From Cyclaneusma minus (taxonomy: Eukaryota; Ascomycota; Leotiomycetes; Marthamycetales; Marthamycetaceae), in NCBI GenBank assembly GCA_037179335.1, contig JAKZHN010000001.1:1984001-2048000 (forward strand): 64,000 nucleotides of DNA. Direction: 5' to 3'. Made by a program: the position numbers and the translations under genes. Below are positions 11,194 through 24,824 of the stretch, piece after piece. The notes under the pieces were generated by a model, which made no database searches, was not told the origin of the DNA, and saw only the letters and a list, made by a program, of their open reading frames with translations. How positions within the stretch are numbered: position 1 is the stretch's first letter; every line of letters begins with the position of its first letter.

Positions 11194-11684
11194 TTTTTTT
11201 TTTTTTTTTTTTTTTTTTTGCTATATATAATAAAATTGGTTTTTGTTTTTTTTGGTCGATTACAAATCGGTTTATATTAAAAAATAGGCTTTTTTTTAAT
11301 TGGCCAAAATTATAATTAATTTTCAATTTTTTAATGGTTTTAATTTAGCAGTTTTGCATTATATTATTTAGCGGATTTAATTATTAATTAATAAATTCAA
11401 TAATGGCCTTTTAAATTATTCCTATTTGGCTATTAATGGCGATTTTTAGCGGGCTATTTTTTAATAATATTTTTTAATTTTTTATAAATGCAGCTTGGTA
11501 TTTTATATTATTTTTTGGTAATTAATAAATTTATATAAATAAGAAAAGGGACAATTTTTGCCTTAGTTTTTAATAGCCTGGTTAAAATAGTTTTAAATGC
11601 TTTTATTAGCAATTTAAAAATGTTATTTTATTTAACAATTAATAATTATAAATAATTTGATTTAATAAATTTTTTATTGCTATT
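11194..11684 (-). mobile_element. LINE copy 1, 3' part with A-tail (segment 1 of 5)
   Basis: The run of 26 T at 11,194-11,219 is the poly(A) tail of a minus-strand LINE. The sequence from 11,220 aligns along its length with 27,250-27,725 (shared landmarks: gctatatataataaa at the start, gcggatttaattattaatta in the middle). The remaining segments of the same copy are 24,259-24,824, 42,368-42,650, 44,237-45,373 and 50,805-51,338; together they make ~3.0 kb, the same as the uninterrupted second copy at 27,250-30,272. Confidence 0.75.
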
Positions 11685-11895
11685 TGTTATAGCAGCTCAA
11701 GGGCAAAGCAGGGGTCAGGATAGAACGATATTGTAAGCTGAAAAAAAAAACTCCAGCCTTGCAAGGCTTTAAGGGCCCTGCAGGCTAGCGCAAAGCGCTA
11801 AGATTATATGCTTGGTATAAAAAAGGGCTTGGGGCATATAGCGCGTAGCGTGTGCCCGGGGCACATGCCTGAGGCACCTAAGATTAATATTATAA
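11685..11895 (-). repeat. G1 LTR, left copy
   Basis: Pairs with 24,036-24,254. Differences from its partner are mostly C/T and G/A transitions, plus a 3-bp ata difference near the end, so the last few bases are uncertain. Confidence 0.75.
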
Positions 11896-13696
11896 TAATA
11901 TTGTTTTCCAAATTGCTATTTATTTTAAATAGCGCTAAATATCTTTTAAAATCTTTTAATTGTAATTTATAATTTTTATAATTTTTCTTTTTTTTTAAAT
12001 ACTTAATATTATGCCTTTTATAAACCGTTCTTTTTTTTTAAAAAAACAATTGTCTTTATTTTTGCTATTTATATTGCAATTTCTTTTAATACGGCTATAA
12101 TTTAATTAAAATCTTATATTAAAGTAGCTATAGTTTAATCAAGATTTTATATTGGGGCGGCTTTTTATACTAAAACAATTAATTATAGGTATAATACTTT
12201 TTCTGCTATATTATAAAGCCTATTTAATAAAAAAGTCTAAAGATTTTAATTTATTTGAATAATCCTAATGCTATTTTTACAAATACTTTTTAAAGCTATA
12301 AAAATTTGCTTTTAATTGCCACTTTAATATAATATATTAAACTCTAATTTAAATGGATATTTTGATTATAAATATTCAAATTATTTAATTTATTTATTTA
12401 TTCAAAAAAAAATCAATTTAACTCCTAATTTTTTAAATAGATATTTCCAAAATTAAAAAATAAATTGGATTTTTCTATTTAAAATAATATTATTAGGGAT
12501 GCTATAGAAATAATAAATTCTATTAATAAAAGCTTTTGCAAGCTTTTTAGCTTTAAAATTTATAATAAAAATAAAATAGCGTATTTGATGAATTTGTATA
12601 TTATTATTATTATATATTGATAGCTGCAGCCATTTTTAATGCATTTAAGCAATAATATAATATAATTTATTAAATTATTTAATTAAATCCTACAGGGAAT
12701 TGATAAAAATTGAAAAAATCCAAGTGATAATAATTTGAAAAATTTGATTTTATTATAGAATATATATGTTTTAATATATTTTGCAATATTTTAGAATATT
12801 TTAAACTATTAATAATATTGATTAATATTTGCCATTTTTTTTTAAATATCCAGCTATAGCTATAAAATAATGCCTATAAATAATTTGAATTGCCAAATTA
12901 AAAACGTTAAAAAATATTTATATTTAATTTGCATTTTTTAAGCTTTTTAATATAATTCATTTATTTAAAATAAAAAAAATCAATATTTATTTTTTAAAAA
13001 TTTAATGCAAGTTTTTTGGCCAGGCTTTAAAAATTTTATTTTTTAAATCTGCTAATGTCAATATTGCAATTTTTAATGTTTTATAAATTATTTTAATAAT
13101 TTCCTTAATTAGTTTTTTCAAATTTTATTTTAAATTTGAAATTAGCATTGAGGCAAATTGAATTCCCTTTAAATCTATTATTAAATCTTTTAATGTTTTA
13201 AATAAAACTTTTAATTTTAATAGCAATATGTTTAATTTATATTATAATTTCTTATTTCCAATATATTAGGGTTAATATTTTAAAAGCCTATTTAATATAT
13301 TTGGCTTAATTGCCTAAAATCCTAATTTATAAATAATTTTAAAATTAAAGCTAAATTCTTTTTTTAAATTAATGGACCTGCTTTTAATTTAGCTATTTAA
13401 TTATTATAAAATATTTTAAATTTCAATTTTTTTTTAATAATTTTTAAAGTTTTATTTTGTACTTTTTTAGATATTTAATAATAGCAAGAAGCTTTTTATT
13501 ATGTATTTTATAATTGCATTTTATAAAAAAATAAATTTTAAAAAAATAAATTATAGGTTGAAAAATCCCGTTATTTTTGCATTAAAAAACATTTTTTTAA
13601 AAATATAATTTAAGGCGTTCGTTTTTAAATTTTTTTATTTATTATAGTTAAAAGAAGCCAGGGTTGGGGCTGAAATAAATATTTATTTAAATTTAT

Positions 13697-13771
13697 TAAA
13701 ATTATTTTATTAAGGTTTTTTGAAAATTATTTTATTAAGGTTTTTTGAAAATTATTTTATTAAGGTTTTTT
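13697..13771. repeat. Three tandem copies of a 25-bp AT-rich unit inside G1
   Basis: The unit gaaaattattttattaagg plus tttttt is repeated three times with no change between copies 2 and 3 and one end difference in copy 1. The perfect identity in otherwise mutated DNA suggests the array expanded after RIP, for example by replication slippage. Confidence 0.8.
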
Positions 13772-14527
13772 GAAATTTATTTTATTTATTTTTTAATTAA
13801 ATTATTTAATTGCTTGGCTATTTTGAATTTTTTTAAAAGGTTTTAAATAAAAGTTAATAATTTTCAAATTATAATAGTAAATATTTTATTTAAATTTATT
13901 TTTATATTATTTAATATAATATAAAATTTTAAAAATTTAATTCAAATAATTTTAAATTTATATTTAAAAATATTAATTTAAAAGCCGGTACTTTTTAAAT
14001 AGTAAATGATTTTTCAAATATATGTTTTATATTTTTTAAATTAGTTAAAAAATTAAAAAATTATTTAAATAAATTATGCATGTTTTATTTAGCAAATTAA
14101 ATAAAATATTATTAATATAATATTAAAATAAAGCTAAAGCATTGCAAAATTTAAAAAGTATAATTAATAATTTAAAAAATCCAAAGCAAATAATAAATGC
14201 CTTTTTTTTGTTTTTTTACTATTTTTCCTTTTGCTATTTTTAATTTATTAAATATTGCAATAATATTAAGTTTGGTATAAATTTTAGTTTTGTATATAAT
14301 ATTCATTTTTTTTTTAATTAATGGCAGGAAATAAGAATTTTTTATAATTTTGATAACTTTTTCTTAATTTAGCGGCTAGTATTAGCAATATAGTATATTT
14401 GGATTTTAATTTCCAAATAAATTTATAAAAAAATTGCTTAATAAATTAGTTTTTAATATATTTTAATTTTTTTAATAAAAAAAACCAATTTTTATTATAT
14501 AGTGGTTTTATACCAAATAATAGTTTA

Positions 14528-14532
14528 TTAGC
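14528..14532. repeat. Target-site duplication of G2, left (TTAGC)
   Basis: TTAGC directly before the left LTR; the identical TTAGC directly follows the right LTR at 20,901-20,905. Confidence 0.85.
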
Positions 14533-14712
14533 TATTATAGTACTGACTTAGCCTTAGCCTCAGGCACCCACACGTGACCTTATATGCCCTTAGCGCCGTA
14601 GAGCCTAGTGGCAGCCTTTATAGCTATGCGCTAGTATTAGAGAGCTTTCTTTTCCAGTTTATAATACAAGTCTATCTTAACCTTTATTTACAACCTTTAC
14701 CGTATTGTAATA
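14533..14712 (+). repeat. G2 5' LTR (180 bp)
   Basis: Starts TATTATAG (from TG..) and ends GTAATA. It aligns over its whole length, without gaps, to 20,721-20,900. This copy is the more AT-mutated of the two. Confidence 0.88.
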
Positions 14713-17700
14713 GTTTATAAGCTTTTTTTATTAGTTGATTTAAAAATCCTGATTTGTAAATACCCTTAATTTTTATAAATCCGAATATAATCTTCTATTT
14801 TATAAAAGCGGCGTATTATATAATTTTAATTTTAATTTTTAATTTTAATAATTTTGATTTTATTAATATGATTTATATAAATTCATTTTTATTAAGTCCC
14901 ACTTTATTTTTATATTTGATTTAGAGTTTTAAAGTCCTAATTACTATTAGTATTAGAAGGCTTATTATAAATTATATAACAATAGCTATTACCATTTTAA
15001 AGAATATATATTTTTATTTTACCCAAGCTATTAAATAAATTAATAAAATAGTTTTATTAATTATTAAATCAATTTAGAAATTTGCTAAAAAAAATACTAT
15101 TATTTATATTATAAACGAGATTATATAATTCTAATATGTTTTTATTATATTTAATAATCTCTTATAGCAAGCTAATAGTAAAATCAATAATAAAGACCTT
15201 AAACTAAAGTAATAAAATATAGGCATTGCTGTGCTCCGGCCTTTTTTAAACCAAGCCAATACTATTAAAGCCGAATTGCAATCTATTAATACCGAGTTGT
15301 AAATTAGAAATAATAAATTAAAAGAAATTAATAAATATTTAAAGGATGAATTAAAAAGAATGCCTATTATAATATATATTATTTATATTTATATTTTATT
15401 TTATGCCTTTATTAAAAATAAGACCCAATTATTTAAATATTAAAAAGCATTTTTAAATTAGGTTTTTAAAATCCGATATATTATAGCTATTAATAAAAAT
15501 GTTTTTGATTTAAAATATAAAAAGATTTAATATATTATTAGCCAGCTGGAAGAATATTACAAAACCTAATACAAAACCCAGTTTAACCAGGTTATTAATA
15601 ATCCTATTAATAAAGGAAAGTGGTTTTGAAAGACCTTAGATATGTTTTTTTATATATTAAAGAAAAGCTTTATTATTTTGATAAGGTTAAAAAGGCCTAA
15701 TAATATTTTTATATTTTAAAATAAGGTAATATAACCTTTATAGCCTTTTAGTCCAAATATAGCTATATAGTAAACTAGGCCCAGTTTACTTTAAACTAAA
15801 ACTAAATAGACTTTATATTAGAGTTTTAAATATTCTGGCTAATAGAATTAAACTCCTATATAAAATACCTAGTTTTATAGCCTATAATAAATAGATAAAA
15901 TACTTTTGGAATATTAATAAACAAATAAAAAAATATATATTAAAAAGGAACATTAATTTAATACCAAAGCCGCTAAATATAACAATCTTAAATTTATTTT
16001 AAACAAATTTTAATAAACCGCTATTATAGCTATAAATTACAATTATAATTATACTGATTTTATAGACTTATCTGCCTTTCCTAAAATACTATATAATATA
16101 TTGAAAAAATAATAGTAAAATTACTGTAAATAATATAGCCTATATTTTTATTGCAAACTCTTCAAATATATTATTATAAAATATAATAAAAAAAAACAAT
16201 TCAATATTAGAAATAATTAAAAAAGCTATAATAGTGGATTTAAAAGCTATAATAGTAAATTTGGAAGCTATAATAATAGTTCTAAAAGCTGTGGTAATGG
16301 ATACCAAGGCAACCAAGGCTATAATATTAGCTAAAAAGAATATAGAAATAATAGCCGTAAAGAATATAAGGACCGCCTTTATATTATAGATTAAAAGAAT
16401 TACTATTAAAACGAAAGCCCAGTCTAAACCTTTTTTATTATTAATTACAATAATTAAAAGCTGGGAAATAGAACTTTTCCAGTCTAAATCGCAATTAAAA
16501 GAATTAATAAGATCAATTATAAATTAATATAATACCTTTATAATTTTAATATTTAAAAATGATATATTATTAAGACTATAATCTAGTAAAAACTTCTAAT
16601 TAATACTAGTTAATCTTTTTTTAAATATATAAACCTTTTTATAATTACTTTAATTAATAATAAATATTTTAAAACCAGCTTTATTAACCGGGATTTTATT
16701 AAAAAATATTAGTTGTTTTTATTTTAATTCCTTCAACTAAAATAGCTAGTATTAGTTAATAGTAAACTAGCGTTATTAATAATGAAAGTCTTAATTATAG
16801 AAATCGCTATTAATAATTATATTAAGGAATAGGTATTTTTTTTAATAATACTGTTTTTATTTTATTTTAGTAATTTTTAAATTCTTATAACTAAAATACC
16901 ATAATCCTAGTATTAATTAAATAAAGAAACTATTTTATTAAAAAATTAAGTATTATATTGGAATATGTTTTTTTATAAATATTAGCAAATATTAGTATAT
17001 TATTTCTATTCTAAAAATAGCATTTATTTTAAAAACCTTAATATTATTTTAAATCAGTTGGAAAATAAGCCAGCTTTGGAATAGATATTTTTTATACTTT
17101 TTAAGCCAATTTTATAGTCTATTTTGGTATTAGCCAAAAAAATATCTTTTATATTCTAATTCGAAAAACCTATATTATATATTTTATTAATTATAAAAAA
17201 TATAAATAAGAAATTAGTATATTTAAAGATAAAAAATATTCTTTTTAAAATTAACCAAACTTTTGTTTTAAAATGGGATTTTTATATTATAAAAAGAAAT
17301 TCAAATTTAAAAAAACTAGAAGTAAAAGTTTGTATAATATATAATAGCCTTTTAAAGCTTTTTTACCTTGCTAAAAAAAATAACTAATAAAGTCTGTATT
17401 ATTATTAAGAAAATAGGAAAGACAGCATTTTTATTATTAAGTATATTTATTTCTATTTTCTAATTAATATTAAATAATTATGAATTTAGGCTAGATATAA
17501 ATAATATTAAATAAATATTATAATTAATTTTATTATAGTTGTTTATTAAAAAGAAATCTAATATATAAAAATTATTTGAAAGAAACTAGATAATATTTTG
17601 GAATTAAAAAAACTATATATATATAAAATGGAATTTTTAAAACTATTAAATTTTATATAAAAATATTTTTATTGGCTAAAAATATCTAAATAAATTATAC

Positions 17701-17879
17701 TCTTTATTTTTACTAACATATAATAATCTTTTGGCGTTTTGCTATATATATTTTTTTTATAGTTTTTAAAATATAGATAAATTAAGCAAAATAACTAGAA
17801 AGAATATTATTAAATTTATAAAAGGAAAACCTAATATAAGTGATAAAAATATTTAAAATAAGCTTTTTAAATGGCTTTA

Positions 17880-18640
17880 GAATATACTAAATGCCTTTTT
17901 CCTTAAGAAAGCCAATAAATTATTTTTGAAACGGTTTTAGAATTATAGGATTAAACTATTATTTGAAATAAAACCACTTTATTATAAAAACCGGTTTTGT
18001 TTATTTAGAAAACTGGAATATATTAAAAAATGGTTTAATAAGCAGCTTTTCTATAGATTTATTCGGGAATTAAGGTCCAAATATACTATATTGCTAATAT
18101 TAGCTACTAAATTAAAAAAAGAAATCAAAATCTATTAAAATTATAAAAATCTAAATAATATTACTATTAAAAACCGCTATCCTTTATCTTTAATTAGAAA
18201 AACCCTAAATATTATATATAAAGCCAGAATTTATATTAAATTTAATATTATTGCTGTATTTAATAAACTAAAAATAACGGAAAAAAACAAATAAAAAACA
18301 GTATTTTTGTTTTAGCTTTTTTAAATTATTAATCATGTTTTTTAGTTTTTACAGTATTTTAGCTTCTTTTTAATATTATATTAATGATATTTTATTTAAC
18401 TTATTAAATAATATATATATAATTTATTTAAATAATATCCTAATCTTTTTAAACAATTTAAAAGAATATAAAAAATATATTTGGAAAGTGGCCCGCCGCT
18501 TAAAAAAATATAGGTCTTTAAATTAAAATTTTTAAATATAAGTTTAAAATCACTTATATTAAATATCTGGGTTTTTATATTATATTAAACGGTATAAAAA
18601 TAAACCCAAATAAGGTTTTTATTATTCTAATTTAAAAACC
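17880..18640 (+). pseudogene. G2 reverse transcriptase remnant (Ty3/gypsy)
   Basis: Plus-strand translation with stops reads LRSKYTILLILATKLKKEIK, then NLNNITIKNRYPLSLIRKTL and, after a short gap, FNIIAVFNKLKI, then YLNNILIFLNNLKEY and, beyond a linker, NPNKV. These correspond to RT motifs from the template-grip region through the palm to the start of the RNase H linker. The catalytic Asp pair is replaced by Asn-Asn, and there are many in-frame stops. Confidence 0.85.
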
Positions 18641-20720
18641 ATTTATTTATATTTAGAACTTTTAAGAGTTTATAAGATTTGACAATTTTTATTAAAGGTT
18701 TATTTAAAACTTTTTTAAAATAGCTAAGCTATTAGATAATTTAATTAAAAAAAGAGTAAAATAGATATAAAAAAACGCGTAATAAAATGCTTTTAATGAG
18801 CTTAAATAAATATTTGTTTTAGCCCCGATTCTGGCTTTTTTTAACTATAATAAATATATAATTTTAAAAACAAATGCCTTAAACTATGCCTTAGAAAAAA
18901 TACTCTTTTGGTATAGAAATAACGGTATTTTATATTTTATAGCTTATTTTTTAAAAAACCTATAACCTTATTAAATACAATTATAAAATTTATAATAAGA
19001 AACTCCTGATTATAATTAAGTATTTAAGAAAATAAAAATTAGAAATTTAAAAACTATTAAAAAACCCAAAATTTAAACTGATTATAATAATTTAAAATAT
19101 TTTATAATAATAAAGCAGCTAAATTAAAAATAAGTCCGGTGGTTTAATTTTTTTTGGCTTTAATTTTAAAATCACTTATAAATTAGAATCCTAAATAATT
19201 AAATTAAATATATTAAATAGGCTTTTAAAAAACCAACCCTAATATATTAAAAATAAAAAACTATAATAGAAATTAAGAATATTATTATTAAAATTAAGAT
19301 TTTTATTTAAAGCTTTATATAATTTAATAATAAAATAAATCCACTTAATTCTAATATTAATTTCAAACTTTAACTTTTTTTAAAGAAATCTATTAAAGAA
19401 ATTATTAAATAAGTTTATAAAATATTAAATATTATAATATTAATATTGGCAATTTTAGAAAATAAGAACCTCAAGGCCTAGTTAAAGGAATTATATCTAA
19501 TTTTTAAAAAAACAAATATTTAATTTCTTTTATTTTAAAAGAAAGAATTATATTAAAAGATTTAAAACAAAATAGATATAAGTACCCCTTAATATATTTG
19601 ATTTAGCAATCCAAATTATTTATAAATATTATTTAATAGCTTTAGCCGGATATTTAAAAAAAAGTTAAAACCTTAATTAATATTAACTAATACTATTAAT
19701 AGCTAAACATATTAAGGAATATAATTAAATATATTAAAAAAATATAAATCCTATTTCTAATAGAATTTGCTTTAAATAACCAAGTTTTTAAAATTATAAA
19801 AACTACATTCTTTTTTATAAATTATAAATATTACCTTTAAATCAGAATGAAACCCTTTTAGCCTTATTTTCCAAATATATTAGCTATTTAAAAATAAGGT
19901 TTTTATAAAGCAAATATAATAACAGATTTTATAAAAAGAATTTATACTTAATTAAAAGCCTTGGCTTAGCAGTCTATTAATAAATATAAAAGAAATACAA
20001 ATTAATATTATTTAAAAGCTCTAATATTTAAAAAAGGCTAATAGGTGTATATTAATACTAAAAATATAAAAACAAATTATTTTATAAAAAAAGTTCAAAT
20101 AAATAGGCTAGGTTTTAGCTAATAAATAAAGTCTATTAAAGGGTATATAGTTTAGAGCTTTTTAAAAATATAAAAATCTATTTAATTAGGGTAAAATTAA
20201 TAAGGCAAAAAAAAATATTAAAGGCCGGATATTAGAAAGAGATAATAAAATCTAGAAAATAATAAAGAAATAGGAATTTAATGGTATTTTAAATATTTAT
20301 AATTAGGATTTAAAACTAGATTAAGGACTTATATACTAGATTAAATAAAAAAACCATTAGCTAAATTAATAACCAGAAACGGATTTATATAAATATAAAG
20401 AGTATTTATAAAAATAATATTAGTAATATTTAAATAAGTTTGGCTTATTAAGGTTTTTAATTAAATAAGCCTTATAATATAATAAAACTATAATATAGCC
20501 AACTATTATAATATAGGCCATTATAATATAAAACCTTAGAAAGAAAAAAAAAGCTATAAAAAATGCTTAATATTTAAAACTATAATAAAAAGAAAAAAGG
20601 TTATATAATTCTTATAAATAGAAATATAGATGTTTTATAATTAAAGAATTATAAATATTTAGAAATAAAGAACGATTTTTAATATTATTTAAAATAAATA
20701 GCGGTTTAGATTAAAGGTAC

Positions 20721-20900
20721 TATTATAATACTAATTTAGCCTTAGCCTTAAACACCCATATATAACCTTATATATCTTTAGCGCTATAAAGCCTGGCAAC
20801 AGCCCTTATAGCTGCGCGCCAGTGCTGGAGAGCTTCCCTCTCCAGCTTACAACACAAGTCTACCTTGACCCCCATCTGCGATCTTTGCCGCGCCGTGATA
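20721..20900 (+). repeat. G2 3' LTR (180 bp), well preserved
   Basis: Same length as the 5' LTR, but keeps GC-rich words (gctgcgcgccagtgctgg; gccgcgccgtgata) that are transition-mutated in the partner (gctatgcgctagtattag; accgtattgtaata). TTAGC follows at 20,901-20,905. Confidence 0.88.
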
Positions 20901-23900
20901 TTAGCTTTCTTTAAAAGGAAAGCATTTAATATATTATAAAGCCATTTAAAAAGCTTTTTCTTTTTTTTTTATTATTTAAATTGGGCTTTCTTTTATAAAT
21001 TTGGCAATATTCTTTTTTATAATTTTATTTAGCCTATTTATATTTTAAAAATCATGAATTTTCTGTTTAAAATAGCAGAAAATTAGGAAATTATTACAAA
21101 TGAATAAAAATAAAAAATATAGTTTATTTGAATATGTATAATTTATAAACATGTTTTTTTTATATTGAATTTAATAATTTTGAAAGTTTTCTTTACCAAA
21201 TGCGCAATTTTCTTGATTTCAAAATATTATTTAATTTTTTTTAAATGATTGTTATTTGTTTTTACATAGGCAAATATAATAAAATTAATTACAAGTTTTT
21301 GTTAATATTTTTTATATTTGGTTTAAATTAATAAATTTATAATATTAATTAAGAAGCATAAAAAAGGGCATTTAATAATAGAAATACTGCTTTTTCTATT
21401 TTTTTTAATAATAATATAGATTTTATTTGTTATTTTCCTAGCAGAGTATAAAAATTTAAAAAGGCTATTGTATATCATATAAATTTTAATCTCAAATTTA
21501 TTTGAATTTGGATTTCTTTTTTATAATATAGAAATTTTGTTTTAAAATAAAAATTTGATTAAGTTTTAAGAAAATGCCTTTTTTTTAAAATATATATTAC
21601 CTTTTTTTATTTTCTTTATAATAAATAGAATATAAAATATTACAAAAAATATAAAGAATATTGGTATAGGTGTAAAAAATATTGATTGAAAAAATATAAA
21701 AAATATTATTTTGGAAATTAGCCTTTTTCCGGATTTTTTTTACCAGGGTATTATAAAAAATATATACTAGTGCTAAATAATAGCCGTTTAAAAAATATTT
21801 TTAATATAATAATCCTGTTTTTAATAAAAAAAAATAGTTTAAATTAATAGCTGGATTATAATTTTGCAATTATAGGAATTTAAAAATAATTAATATTATT
21901 TTAAAAAATTTAATAAAAAACAAAGCCTATTTCTTAAAATAATTTTAAATAACAATTTTGGCCATTAATATTTGTGTAATTGGAAAAGCAATTTTTTTAT
22001 TAATTAGGGCTAATAGTTTAAATTCAGGAAAATTCAATAAAAATAAATCATATATTTTGGCAGATGTTTTATTAATAAAAGTAATGCTAAAATATTTGCT
22101 ATTAATTAAAGCTTTTATAAATAAATTTATCTATTTGGAAAAAAAATTAATCAGTATTAATTATAAAATTTTATTAAAATAAATGCAAAATAATATTTTA
22201 TTCTATAAATCTTAAAGCTATGAAAATATTATATCAATTAGTAATATATTTTTTAATATTTTTTAATTGCAATTCAAATTAAATAATTGCTATTTTCTAA
22301 TTTGAAATATTTATTTTGGCCAAATTTGAAAAAAAGGGAAGTATAGTTTAAATTTCCAAATTAAAAAAAAAATAGAATTGGCAATTTTCTTTTAAATACT
22401 GTTTTAAGGAATTCTGCTATAACTATTGCTTTTGCCAATTGCTTTATTTATTATAGCTAAATATTAGCTTTATTTCTTTTAATTTTAATTTTTTTAATTT
22501 TAATTATTAAAGTTTTCCAATTTTTTCAAATTTGTTTTTTAAATCCGGGATTTTTAAAACCAGGTATAAATAGAAGTCTGTTTTGGGGCTGATTATTTTT
22601 ATGCTAATTGCTAAAAATAAAGCCATTGGCTATATTTTTAATATTTGCGGCCAGTCTTCTAGCGTATTCATAGTTTTAATATTCTGGTTTTGTGCAATAA
22701 AAATAAAACTTATATTTATAATAATATTTTGGCTGCTGAGCTTTGGAAAGTATCCAAATAGCAGTAAATATAATATTTAAAATTACAAAGTTATTTTGGT
22801 TAAAGTATTTTTAAATTTGATTTGCAGGGATTTGAATAAAGATTTTAAATTAATTGCCATTAGCGCTTTTTTTTAATTTATTAAATTTAAAGGTTTTGTT
22901 AATTGTAGTTTGCAATCTTTTAATATAGTTTGTTTTTAATATAATTACTAATGCGCTGGAAAATCTCTATTTATTTAGCGTATTTATTTTTTGCAGGAGT
23001 GTTTTTAAAATATTTGGTATAGCTGGTTAAAATATTGGAGATTTTATTGCGCAATTTAATAATTTTTATTTTATTATATTAATTGGCCAGCTATGCCTTG
23101 GATTTAAATTTAAAATAAAATGCAGTAAAGCTTTAATTATTTTTTATTTTTAGCTTTTTTAAAATTTTCTTGGCTTTTTTGCATTTGTTTAGGATAATAT
23201 AAATTTTTATTAAAATATTGTATAAAGCCTTTGTATTCTTTCAAAGCTTTTTAAAAAAGTTATTTAAATACAAAATATTTTTTTTAAAATTTATATAATA
23301 TTCGTATATAGTTTTGTTTCCAATTATTTTAATAAAAAATTAAATTTATTTATAATTGGTATTATAAATGGCATTATTAATTTAAAAAGCGCGGCGCAAT
23401 TTCAGTTTTTAAATTAGGGATTGTGTTTAATACTTAAAGGATTTTTATTTTTTCTGATAAATTTTTTAGGATTTTTGGCGCGGCGGCGCGAATGGCTAAA
23501 AAAATATTAATTTGAAAATCGAAAATAATAGCTTTAATATTAATAAGCTAATTTTAAAATCTAGCAATTTTAGTTATATATATATTAGAATTTTAGTTAT
23601 TGCTATTTAATTGATTCGATAAATTATTTATAGCTTTATTAATATTGTATAAAATGATTTTTAAATAAATATAATTTTTAATTGTAAAAATGGCAAGGAT
23701 TCTTTTTTAAAAAGCAGCGGCATTAAAGTTAATATTGTTGTATTTTTTGCTGGCAAAATATTTAAAAGCGGCTTTAAAATATAAAGGTTTTATAATTTTA
23801 AGTTGCTTGGCTATTGCGTTTGCAATAGCTGCAATAGGTGTAAAAACTATAGCGCAAGGTTTTTAATTTAAGAATTATAGGGTTTATCAAATAGTTTAAA

Positions 23901-24035
23901 ATAAAAATGCGCAAGATTTGGGATTGGGTTTGGAATTTGCGCAGTTTTAAATTGCCGTTTGTTTTGCAGGGTAAAAGGCTGTAATTGTTTTAAAGGGATT
24001 TAAATCAAATTAATTAGTAAAAAAAGCTTATAAAT

Positions 24036-24254
24036 TATTATAGCAATTTAAAGGCAAAATAGGGGTTAAAATAAAATAATATTATAAGCAAAAAAAGAAA
24101 GTCTTTAGCCCTGCAAGTTGTTAAGGGCCTTGCAAACTAGCGCAAACTATTAAAATCACGTGCCTGGTACAGAAAAGGGCTCGGGGCTCGGGGCGCGTGG
24201 CGCGTGGCGCGTGCCCGGGGCATATGCCCGAGGCACCTAAGCTCAGTATTATAA
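24036..24254 (-). repeat. G1 LTR, right copy
   Basis: Begins tattatagcaattta and contains a GC-rich core at about 24,175-24,240 with short internal gcgcgtggc repeats. It is the better-preserved partner of 11,685-11,895. Confidence 0.75.
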
Positions 24255-24258
24255 TATT

Positions 24259-24824
24259 GTTTTTTAATATATATATAATTGATATTTTATAAATTATAAC
24301 CGCTTTTATTATTATTATATATATTATACGGACTTTACTTAATAATTCTTTTTATATTAATTTTATAAATTTGAATCTTATTTAAAATAGGGCTTTTATT
24401 TAAATTTAGAATTTAATTAAAAGCTTAGAATACGTATTCATTTTTTTGGAATAATAATGCTATTATTAATCTGGATTTTATAGTATATATCTTTGCGCTT
24501 AATTTATTTAAAGAAATATATAAATTTACATTTTTAAAACGCAGAAATAATTTTATATTTCGCCGTTTAATTTAAAATATTTTAATAGATCTTTTTATAA
24601 AATTTATTTATTTGTAAAGGTTAATTAATTTTATACCAATATATTAATATTATTAATAAAGCTTATAGCTGTAATTAATTTATATAATAAATTATAAATA
24701 CATAGGAGTTTTAAAATAAAAAACAAATAAAAAAAAAAAATTGGAAATTTTTAAAAAATACTGGTATCGATTTTAAATATTTTTTATTATTTATTATTAA
24801 TATTAAAAATGATTTTATTGCAAT
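24259..24824 (-). mobile_element. LINE copy 1, segment 2 (RT region)
   Basis: Aligns to 27,730-28,315 of the second LINE copy and ends at GCAAT (24,820-24,824), where the copia element Y interrupts. In the element's own direction (minus) it lies downstream of the RT palm. Confidence 0.72.

Larger units (their letters stand above)
14533..20900 (+). mobile_element. Full-length Ty3/gypsy element G2 (6,368 bp), RIP-inactivated, nested in G1
   Basis: Bounded by two LTRs of exactly 180 bp and a perfect 5-bp target duplication (TTAGC). Read on the plus strand through stops, the internal DNA shows in order: a gag-like region (about 15,200-16,400), a protease/linker region (about 16,600-17,700), reverse transcriptase (about 17,880-18,640), RNase H (about 18,640-19,260) and an integrase region (about 19,400-20,050). 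The RT carries NLNNITIKNRYPLSLIRKTL and YIKFNIIAVFNKLKI, matching the gypsy 'N.YPLPLI..TL...FTKLD...AFN' signature. The gypsy palm box YLDD appears as YLNNILIFL, the G-to-A product of RIP on two Asp codons, so the enzyme is dead. Confidence 0.9.
11685..24254 (-). mobile_element. Ty3/gypsy element G1 (minus strand), interrupted by G2
   Basis: Direct repeats of ~211-219 bp at 11,685-11,895 and 24,036-24,254 (beginning tgttatag / tattatag, both containing the gcccgggg and gaggcacctaag landmarks) are its LTRs. The matching LINE copy at about 27,712-27,735 is an empty site, running straight from ttgctatt into ttttttaatata, which confirms the insertion point; a 4-bp TATT flanks both ends. Without G2 the element is ~6.2 kb. 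Read on the minus strand, about 13,270-13,560 gives the end of RNase H and its linker (IIKYLKKYK, LKYF, ILGNQAKYIKQAF with stops read as Gln) and is alignable with the same region of G2 at about 19,020-19,260. This fixes both the class and the strand; gag would lie toward 22-24 kb. Confidence 0.78.

Noticed and set aside
24036..24254. A CpG-island-like or gene-promoter patch in the island
   Set aside because: It is a G1 LTR with a partner at 11,685-11,895.
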